DNA from: Verrucomicrobia bacterium UBA6015 | GTDB taxonomy: Bacteria > Verrucomicrobiota > Kiritimatiellia > UBA8416 | Assembly (NCBI GenBank): GCA_002428045.1 | Contig: DIZZ01000077.1 | Location: 1 to 26,846 of the forward strand | Direction of reading: 5' to 3' | DNA: 26,846 nt | Shown here: one piece after another, positions 14,487 through 22,119 of the stretch | Layout: the number at the start of each line of letters is the position of its first letter | Numbering within the stretch: position 1 is the first letter of the stretch | The notes under the pieces: model-generated | The model's input: only the letters and a program-made list of their open reading frames with translations | Database searches by the model: none | What the model was told of the DNA's origin: nothing | Made by a program: the position numbers and the translations under genes

Positions 14487-15197
14487 TTATGCAATGCGCA
14501 CATCAGCCCGAGACGCGTCTTCCCAGGCGACCAGCCCAAGCGCTTCGGGCAGGTCATAGAGATTGGCCGTTGGCACGATATTGGAAGCAGCACCGATGCC
14601 ATCTGGCGCTTCCCGGCGACGATCGACATGATAAACGCGCCATCCCTGCGCGGCCAACGCCTGGGTTCGTGCCGGATCGGCGCAGATCATGACAGCCCCC
14701 TCAACGGCGATGCCACCACACAGTTCCATCAGCATCAAGGCATCCTGCCAAGCATGCGCTCCCGTTCTCGGATCGAAAAAGCCAATATGCTGGAATAGAC
14801 GTTCGGCCCCCAGGCGCTCGGCGACTAGGCGTTGCCCAATGGTGGGACCTTCGCCAATCAGCCCCATCGGGATCCCCATGGCCTGCAACATGCCAAAGGT
14901 TTCCAGTGCATCCTCGTACGGGGCAATACAGGGCGTATGTGCAACCATGCATTCAGAGACCTTCCGAACCAGCCGGTCGTCCCCCGCCATTCTGGTCTCA
15001 CGCAATGCCTTGCGCACCGAAGAAGCCTCCGCCCCCGGCCGGTACAGGGCCAGCAGGGCGTCGTACAGATCCATCCGGAACAGGCGCTGAATCAGATCCG
15101 CCCCTGCCCGGCATGCACTTTCCCGGTACATGACCGCAGGGTAAAGCACATCATCCTGCCACACCACGATGGAACGATTTGTTGACACGGGCTTCAT
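14487..15197 (-). CDS. HAD-like protein with degenerate catalytic motifs
   Basis: The 236-residue protein aligns by eye over its whole length with subfamily I HAD phosphatases. Motif I, normally 'VFDLDDTLYP', reads 'VVWQDDVLYP' (residues 11-20), so the nucleophile Asp is Trp13. A helical cap follows. Motif II 'LITDG' reads 'GLIGEGP' without Ser/Thr. The motif III Lys appears absent ('GAHAWQDALML'). Motif IV 'VGDN' reads 'ICADPARTQAL', with only one Asp. It is therefore probably a binding or regulatory pseudoenzyme. ATG 15197 is chosen because a GAGGTGA ribosome site lies 5 nt before it; the frame extends to a TTG at 15218. It follows a 51-codon gene by 17 nt and ends the flagellar operon. I know of no named flagellar protein of this type. 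Confidence 0.6.
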   Translation of the reverse strand: MKPVSTNRSIVVWQDDVLYPAVMYRESACRAGADLIQRLFRMDLYDALLALYRPGAEASSVRKALRETRMAGDDRLVRKVSECMVAHTPCIAPYEDALETFGMLQAMGIPMGLIGEGPTIGQRLVAERLGAERLFQHIGFFDPRTGAHAWQDALMLMELCGGIAVEGAVMICADPARTQALAAQGWRVYHVDRRREAPDGIGAASNIVPTANLYDLPEALGLVAWEDASRADVRIA

Positions 15198-15214
15198 TAT
15201 TTTCACCTCGCCGT

Positions 15215-15370
15215 TCAACGGCTCGGCGTCGCCGTCTGAAGATTATCGAGGATCCGGCTGTACTGCCCCAGCCATTCGGCAGCCTGCCAGATGCAATCCG
15301 CCGTCATAAACCCCTTCTTCTCACGCGGTTTGGTTTTGCGCTGCTCCTCCTTGGTCACGATCCTATTCAT
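15215..15370 (-). CDS. Small uncharacterised protein (51 aa) in flagellar operon
   Basis: This 51-codon frame starts with ATG 15370, preceded by a perfect AAGGAGG ribosome site 5 nt away. It reads MNRIVTKEEQRKTKPREKK at the N-terminus (strongly charged). The second half is amphipathic: 'CIWQAAEWLGQYSRILDNL', with paired Trp residues in a predicted helix. It begins about 55 nt after flgK and ends 17 nt before the HAD-like gene, in the slot where flgL or csrA would be expected in many genomes. It resembles neither. The strong ribosome site and operon position are the evidence that it is real; function unknown. Confidence 0.6.
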   Translation of the reverse strand: MNRIVTKEEQRKTKPREKKGFMTADCIWQAAEWLGQYSRILDNLQTATPSR

Positions 15371-15424
15371 TCCAGCCTCCTTGCTTTGATTACACGCTCA
15401 CTCAAACAAACCCACAAACACCCC

Positions 15425-16882
15425 TTAGAATTGCAGAATGGTCTGCATCATCTCATCCACCGTCTGTAGCAGCTTCGATGCCGCCTGGAACGCCCGCTGC
15501 GCCGACATCATATCCATCAGTTCCTCATCCATGTTGACACCGACTTCGGCCTGCAGCTCATCCGTGAGCGCATCGACAATCGCATCGCCATCATCCGCCA
15601 GCTCTCCCTCGGTGGCGATCACGCCGCCCAGCAGGGTAAGGCCCGTCGCATGATAGGCTCCGAACCCCTGTCCATTGAGGGCTGCACGGGTCGCATCGGC
15701 GAGCATGGCGATTTCCAACGCACGGGCACCGTCACCAGGGTTCGGCGCAGTGCCACCCGCTCCATCGTCATAAACACTCCCCGCCGCCGCCACACGCCAG
15801 GGCTGCATGTCCATCGGATTGGCGGGGTCATAGATCAGGGTATTGACGCTGATATCCGCCGCCGTGGACCCGGTAAAGAAATCCCAGTCGCAACGCTGGC
15901 CGTCCAAATCGTAGCTATCGCCGCTCAGGCGCTTGTCGCTGTTGTGGATGCTATTGACGGCATCCGCGAGATCGGCAGCCAGAGTATCCAATCGATCGCG
16001 CAAGCTGGCGGAAACATCGAGCACGCTGCTCCAGGCACCGATGTTTCCAGAGGTAACCGAGACCCCCACGCCGTCGATCTGAAACACGGGCGGCGGGCCT
16101 GCATCGCTGATCTCCAGCGCAAAGCGGTCATCCCCATTGGCCGAGACCACGGACTGTCCATCCAGTGTGACGGCGAAATCACTACCGACCTGAACATTGG
16201 CCATGCCGCTCAATTCCTGCAGGATCACGTCGCGACGATCCATCAGCGCATAAGGCTCTGCACTGCCGAATCCGAAGCTGATGCGCTTGTTCAAATCCTG
16301 GAGTTCCTCCGTCAGGCGGTTGAACTCATCCACGTCCGACGGCAACAGTCCGGTGAAGGTCCCCGGTGCGCCAGTGATGATCTGTTCGTCAAAGGAATCG
16401 ATGCGCCCATCAAGAGACTGAAGATGACTGGCTAGCGAGACACCGCTCTGAATGACCACGCTACGGAAACCGACGTTGTCAGCCTGGTTGGCGAGATCCG
16501 ACCAAGCATTCCAGAAGGCATCCAGGCGGGCACCCAGCGAGCTGTCACCATCCTCGCGCAGCAGCGCCTCAAGGCCGCCCAGGGCATCCGCCTGCTGGCG
16601 ATGCCCGGAGGCGTCCCCCACCTGCTGGCGGAGCATGGTACTGGTCATCGTATTTTCCATCCGCACGACATCCATTACGCGGACGCCCGCCCCATGCGAC
16701 CAGGTCCGGCTTTCGGTCAGCGAGGTCGGCGTTTCGGGCACGGGGGCCAGACGGGCAACGCGGCGGGAATAGCCGGGGGTATCCACATTGGCGATATTAT
16801 TCGCCGTCACCGCCAGGCGGTGCTGATGTGTCAGGATACCGCTGCGGGCGATCGTCCAACTATCATGTATCGGTTGTGTCAT
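15425..16882 (-). CDS. flgK: Flagellar hook-associated protein 1 (HAP1)
   Basis: FlgK forms the first hook-filament junction ring. The 485-residue product has the rod/hook N-terminal helix motif 'GILTHQHRLAVTANNIANVDTPGYSRR' (near residues 15-41). It has the FlgK-specific 'LEALLREDGDSSLGARLDAFWNAWSDLA' and a C-terminal 'NMDEELMDMMSAQRAFQAASKLLQTVDEMMQTILQF' that forms the D0 coiled coil. The middle, variable part is shorter and more divergent than in enterobacteria. The start is 6 nt after the flgN stop. No flgL follows it, which is unusual because flgK and flgL are usually adjacent. Confidence 0.92.
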   Translation of the reverse strand: MTQPIHDSWTIARSGILTHQHRLAVTANNIANVDTPGYSRRVARLAPVPETPTSLTESRTWSHGAGVRVMDVVRMENTMTSTMLRQQVGDASGHRQQADALGGLEALLREDGDSSLGARLDAFWNAWSDLANQADNVGFRSVVIQSGVSLASHLQSLDGRIDSFDEQIITGAPGTFTGLLPSDVDEFNRLTEELQDLNKRISFGFGSAEPYALMDRRDVILQELSGMANVQVGSDFAVTLDGQSVVSANGDDRFALEISDAGPPPVFQIDGVGVSVTSGNIGAWSSVLDVSASLRDRLDTLAADLADAVNSIHNSDKRLSGDSYDLDGQRCDWDFFTGSTAADISVNTLIYDPANPMDMQPWRVAAAGSVYDDGAGGTAPNPGDGARALEIAMLADATRAALNGQGFGAYHATGLTLLGGVIATEGELADDGDAIVDALTDELQAEVGVNMDEELMDMMSAQRAFQAASKLLQTVDEMMQTILQF

Positions 16883-16888
16883 AATCCA

Positions 16889-17284
16889 TTACCCGGTTTG
16901 CTGAACAAGCACTGATGCCATCGGGGAAGCACCCCGTATGCCATAGCGTCCGTAAAGCCCCGGATCTGGGGCTGCGGATAACGCCGAGGACTGCAGTGTG
17001 TTGCGGTAGATCGAGAGGAAGGCGGAGGCCAGCAAGCGGTTGGCCTGCTGCAGGCGGCGCAGGCGTCCGGCAACCTCACTGACCTGGGGATCGGCATGAA
17101 GAACCTCCGGATCCTCGACACGCGGAACGAAGGGTGCCTGCGCCAGGAGATCATCCTGCCGGGAGACCACGTCCATGATCCGTTCCGGCTCGCGTGACAG
17201 CAGCGCTTCGCGCAACTCGCGGGAGACCTCCAGCAGTTGCTCCAGACGCTTCACAACGCGATCACGAACGTCACTCGCCTGCAT
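16889..17284 (-). CDS. flgN: FlgN-like flagellar export chaperone
   Basis: The 131-residue protein is almost entirely helical in its first 95 residues. It opens 'VRDRVVKRLEQLLEVSRELREALLSREPERIMDVVSRQDDLL' and has 'LRRLQQANRLLASAFLSIYRNTLQ', the pattern of FlgN proteins, which escort FlgK and FlgL to the export gate. The C-terminal tail (GLYGRYGIRGASP) is short and flexible. A near-perfect GAAGGAGG ribosome site precedes ATG 17284. It overlaps flgJ by 14 nt and is followed at once by flgK, its expected client. Identification rests on pattern and position because the family is poorly conserved. Confidence 0.75.
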   Translation of the reverse strand: MQASDVRDRVVKRLEQLLEVSRELREALLSREPERIMDVVSRQDDLLAQAPFVPRVEDPEVLHADPQVSEVAGRLRRLQQANRLLASAFLSIYRNTLQSSALSAAPDPGLYGRYGIRGASPMASVLVQQTG

Positions 17285-17591
17285 TGAAAACCTCCTTCAC
17301 CGGTGGCACATACGGTGCACTGAATTGGTCGGCCAGCCCCAGCGAAGCCGATGTGGACAAGGTCGTGGCAACCTGCTCGATACAGAAATCACGGAATCCA
17401 TCCATGCCGCTGCCGCCCTCATCGTCCCCCTCGCCCCCCTCGCCCAGCGGATTGCTCAGGCCATCCTTTAGAATCATTCCCAGCAATAGCCCCTCGAACT
17501 GGGCACAGGCATCGCGCAGCTCGGGCGGCTTGTACGCCCCGGAAAGGGACTGGCGGGCTGCATCCGCCTTGATTTCAAAATCCATACTCAT
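17271..17591 (-). CDS. flgJ: FlgJ-type rod-binding protein (N-terminal domain only)
   Basis: The 106-residue protein carries the rod-binding domain of FlgJ: 'LRDACAQFEGLLLGMILKDGL' near residues 25-45 corresponds to the 'aCqqFE.lFl..mlk.m' signature. 'FRDFCIEQVATTLSTSASLGLADQF' matches the 'm...la..ls...glGlAd.l' end. The glucosaminidase domain seen in enterobacterial FlgJ is absent, so a separate peptidoglycan hydrolase must open the wall for the rod. A Gly/Glu/Asp-rich linker (GEGGEGDDEGG) lies between the two helical parts. It overlaps flgN by 14 nt and starts 29 nt after flgI. Confidence 0.8.
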   Translation of the reverse strand: MSMDFEIKADAARQSLSGAYKPPELRDACAQFEGLLLGMILKDGLSNPLGEGGEGDDEGGSGMDGFRDFCIEQVATTLSTSASLGLADQFSAPYVPPVKEVFNAGE

Positions 17592-17620
17592 CGCAACACT
17601 CCCACGTTCCGAGGACCACT

Positions 17621-18820
17621 CTACATCGTTTCGATTTCCACCTGGATCGCCCCCAGGCGATGCAGGGCCTGCAGGATGGAAATGAGATCCTGCGGGGTTC
17701 CACCCATCTGGCTGAGTGTATCGGCCAGTGACCTTACGGTGACGATCTCCGGCATCAGCATGATGCGGGCATCCTCGGGCTCGACCGCCACTTTCTGTTT
17801 CTCGACCACCTCGGTCTTGCCGTCCGAGAACGGGCCGGGCTGGGAGACAGCAAGCGAGGAGTCGATGGACACGGTCAGGTTACCGTGGGCCACCACGGCC
17901 GGATGGATGTGGATATCCCCGCCCATGACGATCGTTCCCGTACGTTCGTTGAGCATCAGTTTGGCTCGCATGTCCGTCGCCACCCGTGCACTCTCGATCT
18001 CGGCTACAAAGGCGGCGACGCGTCCCATCACCAGTGCATCCTGCGGAACACGAACCTCGACGGTCGCCGCATCGCGAGCACCGGCGAGTCCCGGTTTCAA
18101 CTGGTTGATGGCCGCCGCCACACGCGTGGCGGTCGTGAAATCGGGATTGCGCAGCGACAAGGTCAACCGTCCATCCTTGGCCCAGGGCCGCTGGTCATTG
18201 AAACGGACGGCCCCCCCCGAAGGGACGCGGCCGGTCGTCGGCGTATTGCGCGTTAACTGCTGCCCGCCAGGCGCATCGGTCCCGGCACTGAAGCCCCCCA
18301 CGGCAAGGGCACCCTGGGCCAGGGCATACACCTGTCCATCGGGGGCGAGCAGCGGGGTCATCAGCAGGGTGCCGCCGACCAGCGAGGCGGCATCCCCGAT
18401 GGACATGACCGACACATCCACGCGATCCCCCTCATGATGGAAGGGACGAACGCGCGCGGTGACCATGACCGCCGCCACGTTCTGACCGGTAATCTCGGTG
18501 GGATCCACGGTAATCTCAAACTGATTGATCAGGTTCGCCATGGTCTGCTGGGTCAGGATCAGATCACGGTCGCCGGTTGCACCGAGACCGACCACCAGTC
18601 CGTACCCGACCAGCTCAAGATCATCCAGCCCGACAATACGCACCACATCCTTGATGCGTGACGTCGAGCCGTCGCAGACCGGTGCGCAGAAATAAGAGAA
18701 TGCCAGCAGCCAGGACAGCAGGCGCATCAACCGCCGGGCACGGAGACCAAGGAAAAGCAGACCGCCCGTACGACGAGGGCGGTGATCATTTAGGATTGAG
18801 CATTGTGGGCGCTGGTTCAT
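17621..18820 (-). CDS. flgI: Flagellar P-ring protein
   Basis: FlgI forms the P-ring around the rod in the peptidoglycan layer. The 399-residue product has the diagnostic 'RIKDVVRIVGLDDLELVGYGLVVGLGATGD', then 'FHHEGDRVDVSVMSIGDAASLVGGTLLMTPLLAPDGQVYALAQG', 'TLSLRNPDFTTATRVA', 'LNERTGTIVMGGDI' and C-terminal 'LSQMGGTPQDLISILQALHRLGAIQVEIE'. ATG 18820 is chosen because an AAAGGA ribosome site lies 5 nt upstream and a sigma-54 promoter precedes it. This gives a long N-terminal region before the hydrophobic signal (LLSWLLAFSYFCAPVC); the in-frame ATG at 18727 would give a standard-length signal peptide but lacks a ribosome site. It lies downstream of flgH. Confidence 0.94.
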   Translation of the reverse strand: MNQRPQCSILNDHRPRRTGGLLFLGLRARRLMRLLSWLLAFSYFCAPVCDGSTSRIKDVVRIVGLDDLELVGYGLVVGLGATGDRDLILTQQTMANLINQFEITVDPTEITGQNVAAVMVTARVRPFHHEGDRVDVSVMSIGDAASLVGGTLLMTPLLAPDGQVYALAQGALAVGGFSAGTDAPGGQQLTRNTPTTGRVPSGGAVRFNDQRPWAKDGRLTLSLRNPDFTTATRVAAAINQLKPGLAGARDAATVEVRVPQDALVMGRVAAFVAEIESARVATDMRAKLMLNERTGTIVMGGDIHIHPAVVAHGNLTVSIDSSLAVSQPGPFSDGKTEVVEKQKVAVEPEDARIMLMPEIVTVRSLADTLSQMGGTPQDLISILQALHRLGAIQVEIETM

Positions 18821-18845
18821 AGTCGTCCTTTCTGCCAACACAGGT

Positions 18846-18861
18846 AGCAGCCTGCGTGCCA
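18846..18861 (-). promoter_or_regulatory. Sigma-54 (-24/-12) promoter in front of flgI
   Basis: The minus strand reads TGGCACGCAGGCTGCT, which matches the consensus TGGCACG-N4-TTGCW at all but one defined position and has exact GG-N10-GC spacing. The start point would be near 18835, giving a 15-nt leader that just contains the AAAGGA ribosome site of flgI. It sits in the 52-bp gap between flgH and flgI. Confidence 0.78.
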
Positions 18862-18872
18862 CACACCGGTGG

Positions 18873-19532
18873 TTAGAAGGGGTTGATCCAATTGACCATC
18901 CGCGTGAACAGCCCGCGCTTCTGGTCGCGGGAGATCGGGCCGGACGTCTCATAACGGATGCTGGCATCGGCTAGGCGGGATGATGAAACGGTGTTATCCG
19001 CCGCGATATCACGGGGACGTACCATGCCGGTAAGCACCATCTGAACCTTTTCCTCCTGCAGTTGCACCACCCGACGCCCTTCCAGCAGCAGGCTTCCGTT
19101 CGGCAGGACGTCCAGCACCCGGGCCGTCATCGTCGACGCCAGATCCTCTTCGCTGGTGGTCTCCCCGCCACCTTTGAAGTCGTGCGCCATCTGCCAGTTC
19201 CACGCAGGCATCGTCGCGCTGGACCAGGCTGTTGGCTGGGCAATCGGGCCGTCCCCCTTGCCATCATCCTTGGTATAATACGGATGACCGACCGAAAGGC
19301 TGCCACTCCCGGAGGTGCTTTTGCCGGAGGAACTATTGGCGGCCTTGGAGGCACTCGATTTTTCCTCCACGATCACCGTGACCAGATCCCCGATCCGCCG
19401 CGCCTTTTCATCACCATACATGCGCGTCGCCAACCGCCATTCCGGTGCCCCATTGGCTTGCACGCGGCGGACCGCCGTGCCGGTGAGCACGATCGCCATG
19501 ACAACACTGATTCGAATAAGCATACACTTCAT
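18873..19532 (-). CDS. flgH: Flagellar L-ring protein
   Basis: FlgH forms the L-ring in the outer membrane. The 219-residue product contains 'RRIGDLVTVIVEEKSSASKAAN', 'TSEEDLASTMTARVLDVLPNGSLLLEGRRVVQLQEEKVQMVLTGMVRPRDI' and the near C-terminal 'ADASIRYETSGPISRDQKRGLFTRMVNWINPF', all conserved in FlgH. A hydrophobic signal (RISVVMAIVLTGTAV) is present, but no lipobox Cys follows it; the only early Cys is residue 3. Export by signal peptidase I is therefore likelier than lipidation. Start ATG 19532 overlaps the flgA stop (ATGA) and has a GGAGGAGG-type ribosome site. Confidence 0.93.
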   Translation of the reverse strand: MKCMLIRISVVMAIVLTGTAVRRVQANGAPEWRLATRMYGDEKARRIGDLVTVIVEEKSSASKAANSSSGKSTSGSGSLSVGHPYYTKDDGKGDGPIAQPTAWSSATMPAWNWQMAHDFKGGGETTSEEDLASTMTARVLDVLPNGSLLLEGRRVVQLQEEKVQMVLTGMVRPRDIAADNTVSSSRLADASIRYETSGPISRDQKRGLFTRMVNWINPF

Positions 19533-20497
19533 GACCCCACCTCCTCCATATCGTCCAGGACCGCCTCGCGCATCGAGACCAGCCGCACATACATCCGCCG
19601 CCCGGAACGTTCATTGACACAGGCAATTCGATCCGCGCGGCGGCCATCGGAAAGCGCACGGGCACGCAAAGTGATCGTCAAGCCCCCCTGCCGCGATGTC
19701 ACCCGGACAATTTCACCGCGCTTGGCATACACCGGTGCCGCCAGGGATCCCATGGCAAAGAGCTGCCCCGATTGTAGATTCCGCCGTGCCTCCATGCCGA
19801 TGATCGAGTCCGCCGCCGGGTAAAAGCGGCGTCCATCATCAATCGCCACCCAATGCTCCTCGACATCCGCCGCAGACACCACCGCCCCGCGTAGTATCGG
19901 ACGAACCGAAGCCCAGTAGGGACGTAGCTCGGTGAGCGGGACGGTCGTCGCCCCCCCATCCTCCGAAATGCTCTGCCCGTTTATCGTTAACCGCATCTGC
20001 GCCGTCATATCCCCCGTACTGGGAGAGGGGGTCAGGGACTGGATGTCGACATCAAGCACGCCCGACACCGTCTTGAGCGGCGGCATCCCGTCACGAGTAA
20101 CACGAAAGCGGCGCCCCGCCCATTCGGGGCGACCCAGCATATAGTCCGCCAACGCTCGATCCAGGGCCTCGAAATCCAGCGCCTGCGCCCTCGCCGTGAT
20201 CTTGATTTCGGTCTGCCCTCGCAAGACGATGGAATGCATGTCGGGATAGGCATGCAGGGCGGTCGCGATGTCCGCCAACCGGAGCGAGCGGCTGATACCG
20301 GGGGCCGGAGACTCGGCAATGACGCGATCCCCCCAGAGGGTCGGTAGATCGCCGGAGGGCTGCGCAATATCGCGCAGCCGCACACTGCCACCATCGACCA
20401 TACAGGTGGGCTGCAGGTCCAGCACCTGCGACTGAACGCTGCCGACAGCACCGGAAAGCAGCAGTATCGACAGGATTACGTGTGTTTGCGGATTCAT
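19529..20497 (-). CDS. flgA: Flagellar basal body P-ring formation protein FlgA
   Basis: FlgA is the periplasmic chaperone for P-ring assembly. The 322-residue protein begins with a signal peptide (VILSILLLSGAVGSVQSQ). It has an N-terminal extension with 'VRLRDIAQPSG', as seen in longer FlgA proteins, and the C-terminal SAF domain: 'RPILRGAVVSAADVE', 'IGMEARRNLQSGQLFAMGSLAAPVYAKRGEIVRVTSRQGGLTITLRARALSDG'. The SAF text is the strongest evidence. An AAGGAG ribosome site lies 8 nt before ATG 20497. It follows flgG by 23 nt and overlaps flgH by 4 nt. Confidence 0.9.
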   Translation of the reverse strand: MNPQTHVILSILLLSGAVGSVQSQVLDLQPTCMVDGGSVRLRDIAQPSGDLPTLWGDRVIAESPAPGISRSLRLADIATALHAYPDMHSIVLRGQTEIKITARAQALDFEALDRALADYMLGRPEWAGRRFRVTRDGMPPLKTVSGVLDVDIQSLTPSPSTGDMTAQMRLTINGQSISEDGGATTVPLTELRPYWASVRPILRGAVVSAADVEEHWVAIDDGRRFYPAADSIIGMEARRNLQSGQLFAMGSLAAPVYAKRGEIVRVTSRQGGLTITLRARALSDGRRADRIACVNERSGRRMYVRLVSMREAVLDDMEEVGS

Positions 20498-20520
20498 TTA
20501 ACGGACTCCTTAATCCGGGA

Positions 20521-21300
20521 TTACCGGACGATCTGGTTCGCGGTGCTCATCATTTCGTCGCTGGTCCGAATGGCCTTCGAGGTCGCCTCATAGGCACGCT
20601 GGGTCGTGATCATATTGACCAGTTCCGTGGCTGTACTGACATTCGAATGTTCAAGGTAGCGCTGGGCAAGCCCCCCGACCCCATTGACACCGGGCTGCAG
20701 ACCACCCTCGGCGGCGCCGCTGGCCTCGGTTTCCTTGTAAAGATTGCGTCCGATCGAATTCAGTCCCTCGGGGTTGAGGAATCGGGAGAGACTAAGCCTG
20801 CCCTTTTGTACGCTCGTGCCATTCACCACGGCAGTGAACGAACCATCCCGTGTAATCGTGATGTCCGTGGTTCCGGGGTCGATCGTATCGAAGCCGACCA
20901 CGCGGTAGCCGTCCGAAGTAATGACCTCCCCTGCCCCGTTCATCGAGAAACTGCCGTCTCGCGTGTAGGCGCTCTGACCGTCGGGAAGCGTCACTTCAAA
21001 GAATCCATCCCCCTCGATGGCCAGATCCAGTGCGTTGCCGGTTTCGGTCAGTGCGCCCTGCGTGAACGACCGCGAAGCACCTGCCACCCGCACACCGTGC
21101 CCGACCTGCACCCCGCCGACTTCGCCGTCGGCACCCGATGCACCGGGAATCACCAGGGTTGCGTACAGCATATCCTGAAACCGGATACGGCTGCTCTTGA
21201 ACCCGGCGGTATTGACGTTGGCCAGGTTGTTCGCCACCACATCGAGTGACCGTTCCTGAGCATGCATACCGGTAACGGCTGACCATAATGCCCTTTGCAT
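20521..21300 (-). CDS. flgG: Flagellar distal rod protein
   Basis: FlgG builds the distal rod. The 259-residue length is normal. The N-terminus 'MQRALWSAVTGMHAQERSLDVVANNLANVNTAGFKSSRIRFQDMLY' is a textbook FlgG opening. It continues with 'GHGVRVAGASRSFTQGALTETGNALDLAIEGDGFFEV', 'YTRDGSF' and C-terminal 'LEHSNVSTATELVNMITTQRAYEATSKAIRTSDEMMSTANQIVR'. A perfect AAGGAGGTG ribosome site precedes ATG 21300. It sits between flgF and flgA. Confidence 0.97.
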   Translation of the reverse strand: MQRALWSAVTGMHAQERSLDVVANNLANVNTAGFKSSRIRFQDMLYATLVIPGASGADGEVGGVQVGHGVRVAGASRSFTQGALTETGNALDLAIEGDGFFEVTLPDGQSAYTRDGSFSMNGAGEVITSDGYRVVGFDTIDPGTTDITITRDGSFTAVVNGTSVQKGRLSLSRFLNPEGLNSIGRNLYKETEASGAAEGGLQPGVNGVGGLAQRYLEHSNVSTATELVNMITTQRAYEATSKAIRTSDEMMSTANQIVR

Positions 21301-21333
21301 AAACGCACCTCCTTCTTTACACCCGCTCGCTTC

Positions 21334-22056
21334 CTACGAAGCCAGCACATCCATCATTTTACGCTGCGACTGATCCTGATTGCTTTGCGCCCGCTGCAAC
21401 GCTTCCACCGTTCTTGATAACAACATCATATTGCTGAGTTCCTGGAAAACGACGGTATTACTCGTCTCCAGTGTCCGCCCGAGAATCCGCGAGGATTCCG
21501 CCGGTTCGCGACGCGCCTCCGGTGCCGTGAACAGCGCGGTGCCGACACGTTCCAGATCGCGTTCACTGGCGACCCGATCCAACCGGAATGTACCGAGCCG
21601 ACGATCCCCCGCCCGTAGCACACCATCCTCGCCCACCTGGATCTGATCCTGGCGGACCCCATCGGGAATCGACATCACATCGCCATTGGCATCCACCACA
21701 GCATGCCCGGCAGCGGTACGCAGCACCCCGTCGGCGCCCTGTTCAAACGATCCGTTGCGGGTCAGGTATTCCCCCTTATCAGATCGAACCACGAAAAAGC
21801 CGTCGCCATTGATCGAGAAATCCAACGGACGATCCGTCATCCGAACAGCACCAGGCGTCAAGTCCGTGGCATCCCGCTCGGTTTCAGCGGTTACATGACG
21901 GTTAAGGATGCGGTCAAACGGAGAAACGGGCTCCGTCATGACGGAGCCGGCACGGTAACCCGGCGTACTTGAGTTCGCCAGGTTCTCGGCAATCATCTGC
22001 AGATGCCGTGTGGAACGACCGAACATGTCGCGCATACCTAGAGCCATATCATCCAT
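21334..22056 (-). CDS. flgF: Flagellar proximal rod protein, FlgF-like
   Basis: The 240-residue protein has the rod-protein N-terminal helix 'STRHLQMIAENLANSSTPGYRAGSV', a central 'MTDRPLDFSINGDGFFVV...GEYLTRNGSFEQGADGVL' and a C-terminal 'SNTVVFQELSNMMLLSRTVEALQRAQSNQDQSQRKMMDVL'. The order in front of flgG and the 'DFSINGDGFFVV' text favour FlgF, though some proteobacterial-type FlgG paralogues look similar. The frame continues upstream, but ATG 22056 has a GGAGG ribosome site 7 nt before it and lies just after a sigma-54 promoter (22089-22104). It is the first gene of the main flagellar operon. Confidence 0.88.
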   Translation of the reverse strand: MDDMALGMRDMFGRSTRHLQMIAENLANSSTPGYRAGSVMTEPVSPFDRILNRHVTAETERDATDLTPGAVRMTDRPLDFSINGDGFFVVRSDKGEYLTRNGSFEQGADGVLRTAAGHAVVDANGDVMSIPDGVRQDQIQVGEDGVLRAGDRRLGTFRLDRVASERDLERVGTALFTAPEARREPAESSRILGRTLETSNTVVFQELSNMMLLSRTVEALQRAQSNQDQSQRKMMDVLAS

Positions 22057-22088
22057 CGGGGAACCTCCATTCTCTGTCATTGAATGAA

Positions 22089-22104
22089 AGCAGGCCCGAT
22101 GCCA
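22089..22104 (-). promoter_or_regulatory. Sigma-54 (-24/-12) promoter of the flgF operon
   Basis: The minus strand reads TGGCATCGGGCCTGCT. TGGCA and TGCT are intact and the GG-N10-GC spacing is exact. The start point would be near 22078, 22 nt before the flgF ATG. It lies directly downstream of the terminator that closes the flgM unit, so flgF must begin a new transcript here. Confidence 0.75.
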
Positions 22105-22119
22105 CGGACGGATTACCAC

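Noticed and set aside
14490..14515. GGCCG...CGGCC stem after the HAD-like gene as a terminator
   Set aside because: Short stem with a long loop and no U-run on the minus strand.
15650..16435. 261-codon plus-strand frame
   Set aside because: Antisense to flgK, with no family resemblance.
18821..18967. Longer flgI start upstream of 18820
   Set aside because: It would overlap the sigma-54 promoter and flgH; ATG 18820 has a good ribosome site.
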